64,000 nt of DNA, taken from the NCBI GenBank assembly GCA_040255465.1, contig JBDZVA010000001.1:372001-436000 (forward strand). Direction: 5' to 3'. The DNA is from UBA5793 sp040255465 (GTDB lineage Bacteria; Planctomycetota; Phycisphaerae; Phycisphaerales; UBA5793). The notes below the pieces were generated by a model. The model did not search any database and was not told where the DNA came from. It was given only the letters and a program-made list of their open reading frames with translations. Numbering within the stretch: position 1 is the first letter of the stretch; every line of letters starts with the position of its first letter. The position numbers and the translations under genes were made by a program. Below are positions 62,638 to 64,000 of this stretch, piece by piece.

Positions 62638-63780
62638 ATGGGAACCAAGTCGCCGCCCGCCCGCACTCCCCGCGCCGACGCAAGCCCCCTGATGGGCGCC
62701 TTAGGCAAGACTGCCGTCGGCCTGATCTTCCTCGCGGCGGTCATCGTGCTGCTCCTCTGGCTCGCCGGCGCTTTCGAACCCAAGATCGACCAGCAGGCCG
62801 GGACGCATGGGCAGACGCCATCCCGCGTGCTGCTGGGTGATCGGCCGCGCATCGCAGCGGCGCTCATCTCCGTGCCCCGCATTGAAACAGCCGTCGGCTC
62901 CGTACAGGCCGTGCACGAAATGGCCGTCGCATCCAAGATTCTCGCCCGCGTCGAGGCGATGAATGTCACGGCCGGAACCACCGTGCGCAGCGGCGATGTG
63001 CTTGCCATTCTCGACAGCGAGAACCTCCAGGCCCGCCTGCAGCAGTCGACCGCCGCAGTCGCCGCGGCCCGGGCCCGTCGCGATCAGGCCTCGCGCGAGT
63101 TCGATCGCGTTAAGGAGGTCTTCGCCAGTGGCGCTGCCAACCAACTCGAACTCAATCGCGCCCAGTCCGCCTTCGAAGCCGCCGACGCCGAACTCCACCA
63201 GGCCGAGCAGGCCCAGCGCGAAGCGGAAACCGTTCTCTCATACGCGACGATTCGAGCGCCGATGACCGGCACGGTCATCGAAAAACTCGTCGAAGCCGGA
63301 GACACGGTCGCGCCCGGCCAGGTCATGATCACGCTTTACGATCCGACCCGAATGCAACTGGTCGCCAGTGTGCGCGAGTCACTCACACAACGTCTCCAGG
63401 TCGGCAACCGCGTCGACGTGCAGATCGAAGCGATCGGCCTGCAATGCTCAGGCCTGATCAGCGAGATCGTTCCCGAAGCGGCGCAGGGCAGCCGCAGTTT
63501 CCTCGTCAAAGTCACCGGCCCGTGTCCTGAGGGCGTCTACAGCGGAATGTTCGGCCGCCTGCTCATCCCGCTCGACGATGAACAGGTGCTCGTCATTCCG
63601 GCGTCAGCCGTGCGTCGCGTCGGGCAAATCGAGTTGGTCGATGTCGTCGTCGACGATCACCTCCAGCGTCGGGCCGTGCGCACGGCTCGCGCAATGCCGG
63701 GCGATCGCGTTGAGATTCTCTCAGGATTGCGAGCGGGCGAGGTTGTCGCCCTGCCTGCGGGAGAGCAGCCAGGCGCGTAG
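62638..63780 (+). CDS. RND efflux periplasmic adaptor protein
   Basis: The 380-residue protein has an N-terminal membrane anchor (~24-44), a lipoyl-like half (ILARVEAMNVTAGTTVRSGDVLAILD), a coiled-coil hairpin rich in Ala/Gln/Arg (~125-195), and the second half (SYATIRAPMTGTVIEKLVEAGDTVAPGQ). It has the MFP/HlyD architecture of RND systems. The next gene starts 18 bases later and begins as an RND permease. ATG 62638 has GGAG ~8 nt upstream. Confidence 0.9.
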   Translation: MGTKSPPARTPRADASPLMGALGKTAVGLIFLAAVIVLLLWLAGAFEPKIDQQAGTHGQTPSRVLLGDRPRIAAALISVPRIETAVGSVQAVHEMAVASKILARVEAMNVTAGTTVRSGDVLAILDSENLQARLQQSTAAVAAARARRDQASREFDRVKEVFASGAANQLELNRAQSAFEAADAELHQAEQAQREAETVLSYATIRAPMTGTVIEKLVEAGDTVAPGQVMITLYDPTRMQLVASVRESLTQRLQVGNRVDVQIEAIGLQCSGLISEIVPEAAQGSRSFLVKVTGPCPEGVYSGMFGRLLIPLDDEQVLVIPASAVRRVGQIELVDVVVDDHLQRRAVRTARAMPGDRVEILSGLRAGEVVALPAGEQPGA

Positions 63781-63798
63781 GGCGCTGGAACGATCATC

Positions 63799-64000
63799 AT
63801 GAGCGACCAGTCCAGAGCCACTCAACCTCATGCACCTCTGCCGGCGCACCATCACGGCGCGGTCAACGCGATCATTCGCACCTTCCTGCATTCCAATCTG
63901 TCGGTCATCCTCATTCTCCTCGCCGCAGTGCTCGGCCTCGCGGCCCTGCTGCTCACGCCGCGCGAGGAAGACCCGCAGATCATCGTGCCCTTGGCCGACA
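63799..64000 (+). CDS. RND efflux permease, 5' part only
   Basis: The first 67 residues (MSDQSRATQPHAPLP then NAIIRTFLHSNLSVILILLAAVLG) include the first transmembrane segment and the conserved TPREEDPQI, typical of AcrB/MdtB-type permeases. The coding frame runs off the window. Substrate cannot be inferred. Confidence 0.88.
   Translation, partial: MSDQSRATQPHAPLPAHHHGAVNAIIRTFLHSNLSVILILLAAVLGLAALLLTPREEDPQIIVPLAD

Overview
The window is high-GC bacterial DNA that looks planctomycete, probably Phycisphaerae-like. Supporting signs are a CxxCGYDLRG zinc-ribbon protein, DUF1580, DUF2924 and DUF6900 family proteins, and short HARE-HTH-like proteins. No rRNA or core housekeeping gene is present to fix the taxon, so this is an inference.

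Layout. (1) 1-6.3 kb: a partial hypothetical gene, a truncated DUF2924 relic, a YheT-type hydrolase, and a three-gene DevBCA/MacAB-like ABC exporter (adaptor, permease, ATPase). (2) 6.3-17 kb: an accessory patchwork. A divergent pair encodes a NapH-like membrane ferredoxin and a five-heme cytochrome c. It is bracketed by two similar ~280-bp repeat blocks. Next come a transposase relic and a BfiI-like restriction-modification island: a PLD-fold nuclease, an RHH protein with a 24-bp near-palindrome in front of it, and two SPPY DNA methyltransferases. Another transposase relic follows. (3) 17.1-24.2 kb: a 2076-residue RHS protein whose C-terminal tip carries HExxH and an Atp23-like CTELRA motif, followed 1 nt downstream by a membrane/zinc-ribbon gene. 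(4) 25.1-62.2 kb: a tailed-phage prophage at tRNA-Asp(GTC). The integrase lies beside the 3' end of the tRNA. Moving left from the integrase are an IetAS-like AAA ATPase/subtilase pair, an early/replication module (DUF1580, prim-pol/D5 helicase, a DnaA box with TGTCGCGACA repeats, ParB-methyltransferase, HNH), a plus-strand run of eight small genes, terminase, a foreign-looking sugar cassette, portal, a protease-capsid fusion, head-tail and tail genes, and the tape measure. Only three genes follow the tape measure. I recognise no lysis, baseplate or fibre genes, so the prophage may be truncated or the genes too diverged. (5) 62.6-64 kb: an RND efflux adaptor and the start of its permease.

How the genes work together. 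The structural genes read leftward with many ATGA-type overlaps, as in one late operon. The tail chaperone pair appears joined by a -1 frameshift. Between terminase and portal lie a GT9-like transferase, a second polysaccharide-type transferase, a SAM methyltransferase, an HldD-like epimerase and a protein with a long (SP)n tract. My leading novel hypothesis is that this is a glycan-decoration cassette carried by the prophage. The island also carries several probable conflict systems: the R-M system, the IetAS-like pair, and the RHS toxin with a candidate immunity gene.
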